A stretch of 42,587 nucleotides of DNA from an uncultured Flavobacteriales bacterium (GCA_946479285.1 CAMLFH010000032.1:1-42587); one strand, 5' to 3'. Counted from the stretch's first letter, positions 32,594-41,358 are shown. A program made the numbers and translations. Notes: a model not told the origin generated them from the letters alone.

Positions 32594-34351
32594 ATGTCGA
32601 AACCCATTTATGTCCTCGGAACAGGACTTTCACACAACGGATCTGCAGTTCTGCTAAAAGACGGACTTGTTTGTGCTGCGATTGAAAAAGAACGTATTAC
32701 AAGGATTAAGCACGATGGTGGAAACGATACAGAAGCCATTCAGTATTGCCTGGATGCAGCCGGAATTTCGCTCGAAGAGGTAGATTTGGTGGTCCAAACA
32801 GCCAATTTTGAAATTCCGGACAGGGATCGCTTTCACGGAAAACGAGTGTTTGCAGGAACTGAGAATCCAAAGCTGATTGCTATTTCTCATCATTTGGCAC
32901 ATGCGTACAGTGCAGCCGGAACCTGCGATTTTGATGAATGCGTGGTCATGGTGATTGATGGTTGCGGAAGTCCCTACGAACAATGCTCGGATGTTTCATC
33001 CGGAACAATCATTCCGGAGAACCTGGATGAACTTTCGAAATCAGGAATGTGGTGCGAAAAAGACAGTTTCTATTATTTCGACGGACAAAAACTAAACACG
33101 CTTTTCAAAGATTTCAGCCCGGTTGAAAATCAATCTCAAACCCGATTGAAACTTCCAACGACCAAAGATTCTATCGGCGGATTTTATGCCGCGATCAGTC
33201 ATTACGTTTTTGGAAATATGGACGATGTAGGAAAATTAATGGGTTTGGCACCGTATGGAAAAGAAGGAGTGATTGACAAAGAGACTTTTGAGTTCAAAGA
33301 TGGATCTTTACTTCTTCGCAACGAATGGCAGGAAGAATTGAAAATGCCGTCAAGCAGCTATTCATTTTTTAAGGAGAACTTTCAATATTATGCTGATGTG
33401 GCTTTTTGGGCACAGAAACAGGTTGAAAAAGCCGTTTCAGTGTGTTTTAAAGATCGTTTAACGCGCTTTCCGCATAAAAATGTGTCTTATAGCGGCGGTG
33501 TTGCTTTGAATGCGGTAGCGAATGCAAAATTGCTGAATAATGACGTGGTCGAAAATTTATACATCGAACCGGCTGCGGGAGATAATGGATTGGCTTTAGG
33601 TTGTGCGTATTACGGCTGGCTGGAGGTTTTGGGAAAACCAAAAGTGATGCACACTGAAAGCACGTGTTTCGGAAAAAACTATTCGGACGAAGAAATTCAA
33701 AAAGAATTCAGGGATCTTCCTGAAAGTTGGAAAACAAGCCAATTATCAGACGAAGATCTTGTTTCTTTGACTGCGGAAAAATTGGCTGAAGGCTTAACTG
33801 TCGGATGGTTCCGGGACAAGTGTGAATTTGGACCAAGAGCTTTGGGGCACCGAAGTATCCTGGCACATCCGGGAATAGAAGGTTTAGGTGATCATATCAA
33901 TGCGAATATCAAGTTCCGGGAAGATTTTCGTCCTTTTGCTCCTGCAGTTCTTCCGGAATTAGCCTCCACTTATTTTCAATCAGGAAGAAAAAGCCCGTAC
34001 ATGATACTGGTTGATCACACCAAACCGGAATACCTGAAACAGTTGAAAAATGTAACACATGTCAACGGAACTGCCCGGGTTCAAACGGTAAATAAAAACT
34101 GGAACTCGCTGTTTTACCAATTGATTCAAGCCTTCCACAAAGAAACGGGAATAGGAGTTTTGCTCAATACCAGCTTCAACAAGAAGGGAATGCCGATCGT
34201 GGAGACACCGGAACAAGCTATTGCTTTATTTCAGGAATCAGCGTTGGATGTGTTGGTGTTGAATAATTTCCTGATAGAAAAGACGCTTGTTTTACCAGCC
34301 GCCACCGCCACCTCCGCCGCCACCTCCGCCGGAAAATCCACCACCACCTGA
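32594..34351 (+). CDS. NodU/CmcH-family carbamoyltransferase
   Basis: A 585-residue enzyme of the O-carbamoyltransferase family that moves a carbamoyl group from carbamoyl phosphate through an adenylate to a hydroxyl. Signatures: VLGTGLSHNGSAVLLKDG at the start, SHHLAHAYSAAG, VVMVIDGCGSPYEQ, VSYSGGVALNAVANAKLL, AAGDNGLALGCAYYG, FGPRALGHRSILAHP and GVLLNTSFNKKGMPIVETPE. The last about 20 codons (VLPAATATSAATSAG...) lie antisense to the Gly-rich end of the convergent DUF2207 gene, an unusual tail that the family does not have. No biosynthetic cluster is visible around it, so its substrate, perhaps a surface sugar, is unknown. Confidence 0.92.
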   Translation: MSKPIYVLGTGLSHNGSAVLLKDGLVCAAIEKERITRIKHDGGNDTEAIQYCLDAAGISLEEVDLVVQTANFEIPDRDRFHGKRVFAGTENPKLIAISHHLAHAYSAAGTCDFDECVVMVIDGCGSPYEQCSDVSSGTIIPENLDELSKSGMWCEKDSFYYFDGQKLNTLFKDFSPVENQSQTRLKLPTTKDSIGGFYAAISHYVFGNMDDVGKLMGLAPYGKEGVIDKETFEFKDGSLLLRNEWQEELKMPSSSYSFFKENFQYYADVAFWAQKQVEKAVSVCFKDRLTRFPHKNVSYSGGVALNAVANAKLLNNDVVENLYIEPAAGDNGLALGCAYYGWLEVLGKPKVMHTESTCFGKNYSDEEIQKEFRDLPESWKTSQLSDEDLVSLTAEKLAEGLTVGWFRDKCEFGPRALGHRSILAHPGIEGLGDHINANIKFREDFRPFAPAVLPELASTYFQSGRKSPYMILVDHTKPEYLKQLKNVTHVNGTARVQTVNKNWNSLFYQLIQAFHKETGIGVLLNTSFNKKGMPIVETPEQAIALFQESALDVLVLNNFLIEKTLVLPAATATSAATSAGKSTTT

Positions 34352-36007
34352 GAAAGATCCTCCTGAAGAAGAACTTGGCGGAACAGAGGAAGAAGAGATC
34401 GCTGAGGAAAAGCTGTTTGCATTGAAATGTGAAAATCCATACAATCCCATTCCTGCATACCAATAACCGGTCATTCCGAAGCCTGTTTGCAGTTCCACCG
34501 GATTAAACTGACTTTCCCATTCTTTGGCCAATCCCAAAACAATGGCGTAGGGAAGAAGTCGTTCAAAAGTTTCAAAATTGAGATCGGGAGGATTGTTGAA
34601 CTGAATGCGTTTTTTGTCGGCGTATTCAATGAATAATTTCAATCCCGAAATGTGATCCATGACCTTTCGTCCTTCCGGTGTGGGTTGTTCAAATAAATAT
34701 CCGAAAAGCAGGTTGATCCCAAAACCCAGTGCGGCCATTACTCCAATAATAATGTAGGATCCGCCAAACAGGAATTTCAGACCTAAGGCAATACTAATGA
34801 AAAGGAATAGAAAGAGGTATTGTGTTCCGTTAATGCGCGCATTTAGTTTTCGGTATTTCTCCTGGTGACTTTCTGTAATGTTCTGTTGTAAATCATCCAT
34901 TCCTTTTTTCAAGTTAGCGTTATAGGTATTTTCACTAAATGTAAAAGAGTCTTTATTCGAAAAGAAAGCTTGATAAACCTGGTTTTCCGCTGATGTTAAA
35001 TCGTATTTTGGATTTTCAGATTTGGTGAAAGTATAAGTTGGAGAACCTTGTTTGTCCTCTTGTTTGATTTTCATCCATCCCTTTGCTCCCAAAGAAGCAA
35101 TTTGACCGGTAAATGCTGTTGAAGTAACAACACCCCGATTCATAATGGCAGAGACATCTGCAGGTGAAAATCCTTTCGGAGCATCATACTGCGGCATAAT
35201 GGTTCCCGGTTTGGGATCACGACCGTATTTCCACCAAAGAATGGTGTTTCGAATCAATAGAAATACCACCATGAAAATCAAGAGTACCCACAAAGCATGA
35301 CTTTTTATCCAATAAATAAAATTGTCATAATCACTTGGATAAATCAATTGTTTTTTATCCCAGGAAGCTGAAAAAGTTAATCCCTCGTAAGCAAAAAGTG
35401 ATGCTTTCGTTTTGAAAAGCAATTCGTTTGGCTGCACTTGTTCCACGATGTAATTCTTGCCTGCATCTCCTTGAGAACCGGTATAAGCAATGAATTTGTT
35501 GAATTTGATTCCGGATGGAAGAAGTACCCGCGCTGTTAATGTGTCAATTGAAAATTTCCAGCCATTTCCGTTGGTATTCCAGTACAATTCATCTACATCC
35601 TTTAAAAAACGGAGAACGTGGTTTACTTTGTAAGTGAGATCATAGGTATAATTCCCGGGCTCAAGACTGATGTCCTTGTTTCCAAAATAGATCCGGATCC
35701 CGTTTTCCACTGTTTCTGTGTGGTAATCTTCTTTCTTCCCGTTGCGGGTAATGGAAATAAGAGAGAAATCTACTGTCGTTTCGCCTCCTTCATATTCGTA
35801 ACTCAGCGGAATTTCGCGGTAAATACCATGATTGATGTCGTATCCGTCTGCATAAATCCGGATGTGTTCGGTAATCAGCATCGAACAATCTTTGTTGATT
35901 TGGTAGGTTCCGTCAAAACGAATGATGTGCGCAAAATCCGGATCTTCCTGGGAAAATGTTCCACAAGAAACCAGGACGAAAAGCACTGCTAAAAGTTGTT
36001 TGATCAT
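34292..36007 (-). CDS. DUF2207 membrane protein with Gly-rich C-terminus
   Basis: A 571-residue membrane protein. Signal peptide and possible lipobox (LFVLVSCGTFS), then a DUF2207 beta-rich region (about 25-225: RFDGTYQINKDCSMLITEHI, HGIYREIPLSYEYEGG). Membrane helices lie at about 243-262 (LWVLLIFMVVFLLI) and 398-440 (QYLFLFLFISIALGL and a second). The C-terminus is SGGSFSGGGGFSGGGGGGGG-like and ends in Trp. The function of DUF2207 proteins is unknown. Its partner is the LemA-like protein encoded just upstream with four-base overlap, a common pairing in Bacteroidota. The 3' end overlaps the carbamoyltransferase by 60 bp. Confidence 0.88.
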   Translation of the reverse strand: MIKQLLAVLFVLVSCGTFSQEDPDFAHIIRFDGTYQINKDCSMLITEHIRIYADGYDINHGIYREIPLSYEYEGGETTVDFSLISITRNGKKEDYHTETVENGIRIYFGNKDISLEPGNYTYDLTYKVNHVLRFLKDVDELYWNTNGNGWKFSIDTLTARVLLPSGIKFNKFIAYTGSQGDAGKNYIVEQVQPNELLFKTKASLFAYEGLTFSASWDKKQLIYPSDYDNFIYWIKSHALWVLLIFMVVFLLIRNTILWWKYGRDPKPGTIMPQYDAPKGFSPADVSAIMNRGVVTSTAFTGQIASLGAKGWMKIKQEDKQGSPTYTFTKSENPKYDLTSAENQVYQAFFSNKDSFTFSENTYNANLKKGMDDLQQNITESHQEKYRKLNARINGTQYLFLFLFISIALGLKFLFGGSYIIIGVMAALGFGINLLFGYLFEQPTPEGRKVMDHISGLKLFIEYADKKRIQFNNPPDLNFETFERLLPYAIVLGLAKEWESQFNPVELQTGFGMTGYWYAGMGLYGFSHFNANSFSSAISSSSVPPSSSSGGSFSGGGGFSGGGGGGGGGGGW

Positions 36008-36522
36008 AAGACTGGAGTTTCTTTTTGTGCGTTTGCAGCCTGAACGTATTGTTTGGCAGTATGCCCGGAAGCAGAGCTGAAAAAGCTGTAAGGGATTTGT
36101 GAGATCATGCGGTTGTAGGCTTCTACCGTTCCATTGTAAAATTGGCGGGAATAAAGCAGGTGATTTTGAGTTTCTGTGATTTGTGAAAGCAGTTTTTCAA
36201 ATGTCTGATCTGCCTTTAAATCGGGATAAGCTTCCTTTATAACGTTGATTTTGTTTAAAATTTGCGGAAAATCATCGTCTTTGTCCCAAATCCCTGTCCG
36301 ATTTTTTGCGATTTCTTCCAGCAGATCTGCCTCGTGTTTGGCATATCCGGATGCAACTCCAACAAGCTTAGGAATGAGTTCATGTCGTCGCACTAACTGC
36401 ACATCCATATCTGCAAAAGCGGCATCCACCAGGTTTTCCGACCGGATCAACTGATTGCGCAGAACCAGGAAAATGATGAGAAGGAGGAATACCAGTGAGC
36501 CTCCAATCAGTAATAAAATCAT
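36004..36522 (-). CDS. LemA-family membrane protein
   Basis: A 172-residue protein: one N-terminal membrane helix (residues 2-20, ILLLIGGSLVFLLLIIFLVL) and a helical cytoplasmic-or-periplasmic domain with the family's RSENLVDAAFADMDVQLVRRHELIPKLVGVA and ITETQNHLLYSRQFYNGTVEAYN. LemA proteins have no assigned enzyme activity. In this phylum they are often paired with DUF2207 proteins, as here; the two genes overlap by four bases (TGATC/ATGA junction at 36004-36007). Confidence 0.92.
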   Translation of the reverse strand: MILLLIGGSLVFLLLIIFLVLRNQLIRSENLVDAAFADMDVQLVRRHELIPKLVGVASGYAKHEADLLEEIAKNRTGIWDKDDDFPQILNKINVIKEAYPDLKADQTFEKLLSQITETQNHLLYSRQFYNGTVEAYNRMISQIPYSFFSSASGHTAKQYVQAANAQKETPVL

Positions 36523-36554
36523 ACGGAAAAGTACTCAAATAATTGGTGCCGAAC

Positions 36555-36591
36555 TAAAATGAAAATGCAGAGATTGGTTTATCCCTGCATT
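36555..36591 (-). terminator. Terminator of the VWA gene
   Basis: On the minus strand AATGCAGGGAT (36581-36591) pairs with ATCTCTGCATT (36564-36574) with one wobble and a six-base loop, followed by TTCATTTT. It lies 22 bp after the VWA stop codon. Confidence 0.65.
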
Positions 36592-36613
36592 CTAAATTCA
36601 ATCCGCTTAATTT

Positions 36614-38872
36614 TTAAGGTTCTGCACGCAGCTGCTCAAACACACTTACATATTCCTCTAATTTTTCAAACAATCCTTTCAGGTCTGCAGGAATTGCCTG
36701 TGGAAACAGCTTTTGGATTTGTGTAATTCCTCCTTTTGCAGCTTTTTCTGCGCCGGCTTTATCTCCGGCCCCAAATCGTTCCGCCATTAATTTCATGCTT
36801 TGATTGACAATTGCAACCGTCATCATGCGCTTGTGATTCATGTCGAGCGTCATGTCGAGCAAACCGGTTGCCGGGCTCCATTCCGGGTGCAGTTCTTTTT
36901 CTACTACTTTTTGCTTTTTGCTCACCGGATCGGTGTAAGTCATGCGTGCAACAACTTTTTGCTGTTCAATAGCTTGAGTGGAGTTGATGATGTCCATTTT
37001 CACCAGGGCCATTTTTTGCAATCCCGGGAATAAATGGTCGATATCAACAGTCACTTTTCCGGCATTCACTTTTGCATTTTCATATCCCAGCAATTGTTTA
37101 TAAACAATTTGGTCATTGAACAAAACTTCCAGTTTCACATCCGTTCCGATCGGGTCAATGATTCCGTCGAATGTTTTTAGGAATGCCTGGCTGTAGTGAG
37201 AAGGATCACCGGCCATTTGCATCGTTCCGCCGCCAATTGTTGCCAATTGCTCCAACAAAGCAGCATTGTATCCATATCCAACACCAATTGCGGAAATCTG
37301 CAATCCTTTAGCAGCATAGGTTTTTGCCAGGTTTACAGAAAGTTCGGGTTCGTCTCCGCCATAACCATCGGAAAGTAAAACCAGACGATTAACCATGTTC
37401 GCTTTTTTATCGGCCGATAATTGTTTGAGACCTTCTTCAAAACCGATGGAGATATTTGTTCCGCCATTTGGCTGCAATGCACGGATAATGTCGCAGATAG
37501 CCGGTTTGTTGGTAATAAACTGCGAAGGCAGTACTTTATAAACCTGGTCGTCGAAAGCTACAATTCCTATACGGTCTTGCGGAGTCATGCGATTGATAAA
37601 TTCAATCAAGGTATGTTTCAGTAACTCCAGCCTGTTATCATTCGACATGGAACCGGAAACATCGATTACAAAGAGCAGGTTTTTCGGGATGGATACTTTT
37701 TTGTTCTTGGCATTCACTTTAAAACCAACTTCCAGCGCCGCTTCTTTGGATGAAGCATTGAATTTGTTTCCCCATTTCAGGAATAAGTCCACTTCATTGT
37801 CACCGGAAGGATATTGAGCGGTCACGAAATCGTTCACGTTCAAAGTCACCAGGTCTTTTACCCTGGGAATAAAGGATTCAATGTTTTCCAGTCTTGGATC
37901 CGGAATGTAATTGATTGTTTTCCCCATGGTAGCAAATCCTTTCATTCTGCTGAGATCTAGAACACTTGCATCCCGCTGAAAAGTGAAATCAACCACGTAT
38001 TTTGTCTTTAAGGGAAGCATGAACCAAACTTTTCCTGTAGCATCCGTTTTGCCTTTGTATTTGACGGATCCGCCTACAGTTTTCAGGTAAACCGGTTCGT
38101 TGACAATAGGAGAACCGCCTTTGCGAATGGTTAAATCAACAACCGCATGCGAACTGCTCGGTTTAATGCCTGCAGGAATGGTTTGAACAGTATATTTTCC
38201 TTCGAGCTTTTCAGTGAACGCCTTTTTTTCATAAGTCAAAAAGCAGGTTCTGGCGGTTGACTCATCTTTGAAATCTACCCATTCCAAAGACGGAATGTCT
38301 GCGACATCAATTTCGTAATCGTTTTTATTTGGGACCAGGAAAATGCACTCTCCCATAGCATTCGTTGTACCGGTGAATTGTTCTGCCAATGCAAAACAGG
38401 TAAGCGTTACTGGGATGTTGGCCTGTGGTTTGTCTTCACGGGTTTTTACGGCCACTTTCAGGGCACAATGAGTTGCATCCGGTTGTGGCATGGTAGGATA
38501 TTTTTGGGGTGTTTTTTTAAAAACGATCGTGGATCGATCCGGTAAAATACGGTTTTCACGTTCCCAGACTTCCAAGTCGTACGTGAGGTGTTTGCTGGCA
38601 GTTCCTTTTCCCCAGGCTTCTACCCAAAGACAATTGCTCATATCACCGACAGATCCGATCCATAATTCGCCGTGGTCGAAAACCATGTCCAGAGTTCCGG
38701 AAGCATTCGTCTTCTTTTCAATGCGTTCAAAGGTCTTTGATTCTACGAAACGCACTGACATATTTGCAGCGGGTTTGTTTTGGTTGGTCATTACCTGTAA
38801 ATGGTAACTGGTTTGGGCGCTGGCAATGGGAATGCAGCAAAGCGCCGCCAACAGGAGTCGAATTGATTTCAT
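36614..38872 (-). CDS. Secreted VWA-domain protein with three transthyretin-like N-terminal repeats
   Basis: A 752-residue exported protein. Start is the ATG at 38872 (MKSIRLLLAALCCIPIASAQ, signal peptide); the frame runs to 38992 but that overlaps the small FeoB partner gene. Three transthyretin-like beta-sandwich repeats follow: residues 25-70 (QTSYHLQVMTNQNKPAANMS), 140-190 (ALKVAVKTREDKPQANIPV) and 250-310 (VVDLTIRKGGSPIVNEPVY). The VWA domain starts near residue 400 with an intact MIDAS motif: FVIDVSGSMSNDN (DxSxS), later Thr/Asp in GGTNISIGFEEG and LSDGYGGD. Von Willebrand factor A domains bind proteins through a metal ion. No T9SS tail is visible. Function unknown. Confidence 0.85.
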   Translation of the reverse strand: MKSIRLLLAALCCIPIASAQTSYHLQVMTNQNKPAANMSVRFVESKTFERIEKKTNASGTLDMVFDHGELWIGSVGDMSNCLWVEAWGKGTASKHLTYDLEVWERENRILPDRSTIVFKKTPQKYPTMPQPDATHCALKVAVKTREDKPQANIPVTLTCFALAEQFTGTTNAMGECIFLVPNKNDYEIDVADIPSLEWVDFKDESTARTCFLTYEKKAFTEKLEGKYTVQTIPAGIKPSSSHAVVDLTIRKGGSPIVNEPVYLKTVGGSVKYKGKTDATGKVWFMLPLKTKYVVDFTFQRDASVLDLSRMKGFATMGKTINYIPDPRLENIESFIPRVKDLVTLNVNDFVTAQYPSGDNEVDLFLKWGNKFNASSKEAALEVGFKVNAKNKKVSIPKNLLFVIDVSGSMSNDNRLELLKHTLIEFINRMTPQDRIGIVAFDDQVYKVLPSQFITNKPAICDIIRALQPNGGTNISIGFEEGLKQLSADKKANMVNRLVLLSDGYGGDEPELSVNLAKTYAAKGLQISAIGVGYGYNAALLEQLATIGGGTMQMAGDPSHYSQAFLKTFDGIIDPIGTDVKLEVLFNDQIVYKQLLGYENAKVNAGKVTVDIDHLFPGLQKMALVKMDIINSTQAIEQQKVVARMTYTDPVSKKQKVVEKELHPEWSPATGLLDMTLDMNHKRMMTVAIVNQSMKLMAERFGAGDKAGAEKAAKGGITQIQKLFPQAIPADLKGLFEKLEEYVSVFEQLRAEP

Positions 38873-38972
38873 AAGTTTGGGAACAATTGGGTTTGTACTC
38901 TTCAAACTCAGTGATTCCAATTTGGTTACAAACTTTTGAAGAAAGATTGATTTATCTGCGAACAGGTTTTCC

Positions 38973-39113
38973 TTAAAGGGAGTGATTTTCACTGGTGTTC
39001 AATCCACACTTTTCGCAGCCTGGTTGTTTTTTTCGTCGGGAAGTCAAAATAAATCGCCGGACCAGGTAAAACCCTGCTCCCAAAATTGCCAGTATGACTA
39101 AAACGATCTGCAT
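38973..39113 (-). CDS. FeoB-associated Cys-rich small membrane protein
   Basis: A 46-residue protein: MQIVLVILAILGAGFYLVRRF is one membrane helix, followed by a basic stretch (RRKKQPGCEKCGL) with a CxxC pair. It begins with an ATG whose first base is the last base of the feoB stop (TGATG), so it is translated after FeoB. Small FeoB-associated Cys-rich membrane proteins are found at this place in many feo operons; their role in FeoB function is not settled. A longer frame without this start is a shadow of the feoB 3' end. Confidence 0.82.
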   Translation of the reverse strand: MQIVLVILAILGAGFYLVRRFILTSRRKKQPGCEKCGLNTSENHSL

Positions 39114-41056
39114 CAGCTGAAAATAATATACGTAATGTATGCTCCAAGATACGCCAAAACTCCCATATATCCAACTTGAACAATGGGCCATTTCCACGAT
39201 TTTGTTTCGCGTTTCACCACAGCCAGAGTCGCCATACACTGCATCGCGAAAACATAAAAGACCAATAGCGAAAGTCCGCTTGCAAGGGTGTAAGTCGGAG
39301 TTCCGTCTTCCCTTTTCTGCGCTTTCATTTTGTCCATCAATTGTTTCGGATCATCATCTGCGTCGTGCACGGAATAAATAGTTGCGAGTGAACCTACAAA
39401 AACTTCGCGTGCGGCAAAAGAAGCAATTAATGAAATTCCCATTTTCCAATCATAACCCAAAGGTTTGATAACCGGCTCGATGAATTTTCCCAGGTGACCC
39501 ATGTAGGAATGCTCCAGTTTTACGGAGGCCACTTCACTTTCGTAATCAGTAATTGCCTGTTCACTTTGATTTGCAGGCAGCGGAATTTTTTTGGCAAATT
39601 TTTCCATGTCATTGCCCGGACCGAAACTTGCCAGAGCCCACAATATGATGGAAATTGCCAAAATGATCTTCCCGGCATCCACCACAAAGATCTTTACCTT
39701 TTCAAGCACCTGGATTCCTACATTCCCCCAACGCGGATTTTTGTACGCTGGCATTTCCAACAGGAAAACGCTTAGTTCCTTTTTCCTGAAGAACTGTTTA
39801 ATGACCCAAGCCACTAGTAATGCGGAAACTACGCCCAATAAGTACAAAGCAAAAAGTACCAGTCCCTGGATGTTCAAAAAACCGAGAACGATTTTAGACG
39901 GGATGACTAATGCAATCAGCAAAGTGTAAACAGGTAATCGGGCAGAACAGCTTATCAAAGGCGCTACTAAAATAGTTGTCAATCGTTCTTGCCAGGAACT
40001 GATGGTCCTGGTAGCCATAATTCCCGGAATAGCACAAGCGGCACTTGATAACAGCGGCACAACGCTTTTTCCGTTCAGTCCGAATGGACGCATCAACTTA
40101 TCAGTGATAAATACTACCCGAGCCATATAACCGGTTTCTTCCAGGATAGCGAGCATGAAGAAAAGCAGGGCAATTTGCGGAATGAAGATTAAAACACCCC
40201 CAATTCCCGGAATTATTCCATCAACGACTAAAGAGGTAAAGACACCATCCGGCATAATACTTCCCAGCCACGATGCCAGTGATGCGGTTCCCATGTCGAT
40301 CCAGTCCATCGGGTAGGAAGCCAGGGTGAAAACCATTTGAAAGATGACCAGGAGAATTGCCAGGAAGATGAGGTAGCCAAAAACAGGGTGGATGAGCCAC
40401 TTGTCCAGTTTTAGGGAGAAACCTGCTTCTGTGGGTTTTTTACTAATCACTTGTGCAACAATTGACTTTATCCGCTCGAAGCGTTCGCTCGTATCTGCAA
40501 TCTGAGCCTGTAAATCGTTTTTCCCCTTTAAAGAACCTGGCTGTGTTTCACGTGGAAAAGAATCTTCGGCCATCCATTCTTTGAGTTCCGGAATCCCCGT
40601 TCCGATCCGTGCATTAGTGCGGATAATTTTAGCGTCCGGAAATGCTTCTTCCAATGCCGCCGGTTTTATTTCGAAGCCGTTTTTTGCAGCAACGTCTGTC
40701 ATGTTTAAAACCAAAGCTGTGCTGAGACCCAGGTCGTAAATTTGGGTAAATAGTAAAAGATTACGTTCTATGTTTGTACTGTCAAGTACAACGATGACTT
40801 TTTCAGGAAAATTCGGGTCTTTCGGGTTAGAGATGACGTTGTAGACAACTTCTTCGTCTTTGCTCCTCGGATAAATACTATAAGTTCCCGGGAAATCAAT
40901 CAGCTCAATTTCTTTTCCTTCGATTTTTAAAAACCCGGAAAGTTTGTCGACGGTAACTCCCGGAAAATTCCCCACATGCTGGCGAAGCCCCGTGAGTCGG
41001 TTAAACAGGGAACTTTTTCCTGTATTCGGATTTCCAAAAAGAGCTATTTTTCTCAT
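39113..41056 (-). CDS. feoB: Ferrous iron transport protein FeoB
   Basis: A 647-residue inner-membrane Fe(II) transporter with an N-terminal G domain (residues 1-165): P-loop FGNPNTGKSSLF, switch 1 FPGVTVDK, DFPGTYSI, and the guanine motif NMTD. The membrane part has Gate-type helices (IPGIGGVLIFIPQIALLFFM, SAACAIPGIMATR, ISCSARLPVYTLL), and the C-terminal segment ASFAAREVFVGSLATIYS. Length is on the short side but complete. It follows feoA (one base overlap) and precedes the small Cys-rich partner. A weak parS-like word lies inside at 40544. Confidence 0.97.
   Translation of the reverse strand: MRKIALFGNPNTGKSSLFNRLTGLRQHVGNFPGVTVDKLSGFLKIEGKEIELIDFPGTYSIYPRSKDEEVVYNVISNPKDPNFPEKVIVVLDSTNIERNLLLFTQIYDLGLSTALVLNMTDVAAKNGFEIKPAALEEAFPDAKIIRTNARIGTGIPELKEWMAEDSFPRETQPGSLKGKNDLQAQIADTSERFERIKSIVAQVISKKPTEAGFSLKLDKWLIHPVFGYLIFLAILLVIFQMVFTLASYPMDWIDMGTASLASWLGSIMPDGVFTSLVVDGIIPGIGGVLIFIPQIALLFFMLAILEETGYMARVVFITDKLMRPFGLNGKSVVPLLSSAACAIPGIMATRTISSWQERLTTILVAPLISCSARLPVYTLLIALVIPSKIVLGFLNIQGLVLFALYLLGVVSALLVAWVIKQFFRKKELSVFLLEMPAYKNPRWGNVGIQVLEKVKIFVVDAGKIILAISIILWALASFGPGNDMEKFAKKIPLPANQSEQAITDYESEVASVKLEHSYMGHLGKFIEPVIKPLGYDWKMGISLIASFAAREVFVGSLATIYSVHDADDDPKQLMDKMKAQKREDGTPTYTLASGLSLLVFYVFAMQCMATLAVVKRETKSWKWPIVQVGYMGVLAYLGAYITYIIFS
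40544..40559. promoter_or_regulatory. parS-like word inside feoB (weak)
   Basis: TGTTTCACGTGGAAAA matches the parS consensus at 15 of 16 positions, with the CACGTG core. It is coding and 14 kb from the cluster, so it may be chance or an outlying site. Confidence 0.35.
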
Positions 41057-41274
41057 TACTCGACTTCGATCAGGTTTGCTTCAGAAAGGCGCATGGATAA
41101 AGTGTACCCTGAAATATCAACGGCGATTGGATCTCCGAAAGGTGCTTTGAACAAAACTTCTACTTCTTTTCCCGGGTAAAGGCCCATTTCCAATAACTTG
41201 GGTTTGAGTTCACTTTCCACAATGCCAAGTACTTTGGTTTTTTCGTGCACGGGAATTTGCGCCAGTGTTCTCAT
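41056..41274 (-). CDS. feoA: Ferrous iron transport protein FeoA
   Basis: A 72-residue SH3-like cytoplasmic protein that works with FeoB: features include LGIVESELKPKLLEMGLYPGKEVEVLFKAPFGDPI and the end SMRLSEANLIEVE. The stop codon and the feoB start share a base at 41056. A -7 box at 41309 and a palindrome at 41339 lie upstream, the likely control region of the operon. Confidence 0.95.
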   Translation of the reverse strand: MRTLAQIPVHEKTKVLGIVESELKPKLLEMGLYPGKEVEVLFKAPFGDPIAVDISGYTLSMRLSEANLIEVE

Positions 41275-41308
41275 GGAACTAATTTCTCTGTTGATGAATT
41301 TTGAGTTG

Positions 41309-41316
41309 CAAAATTA
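41309..41316 (-). promoter_or_regulatory. -7 promoter element of the feo operon
   Basis: The minus strand reads TAATTTTG, an exact TAnnTTTG match, 34 bp before the feoA ATG. No spaced TTG was found, but a palindrome lies at the -33 region. Confidence 0.5.
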
Positions 41317-41338
41317 GTGGAAGCAGGTGATAGTCGAA

Positions 41339-41356
41339 ATACCTTGTTTGTGGTAT
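41339..41356. promoter_or_regulatory. Candidate operator upstream of feoA (ATACC-N8-GGTAT)
   Basis: ATACC (41339-41343) and GGTAT (41352-41356) are perfect inverted arms with an eight-base spacer. It lies about 22 bp upstream of the feoA -7 box, where a repressor or activator would be expected, and directly after the xseB stop. Which regulator binds it is unknown. Confidence 0.4.
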
Positions 41357-41358
41357 AT

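Noticed and set aside
38873..38992. Longer N-terminus of the VWA protein
   Set aside because: It would bury the signal peptide 40 residues inside and overlap the FeoB-associated gene.
38973..39239. 88-codon version of the small FeoB-associated gene
   Set aside because: The N-terminal half is the out-of-frame feoB 3' end. The real start is the ATG at 39113 that overlaps the feoB stop.
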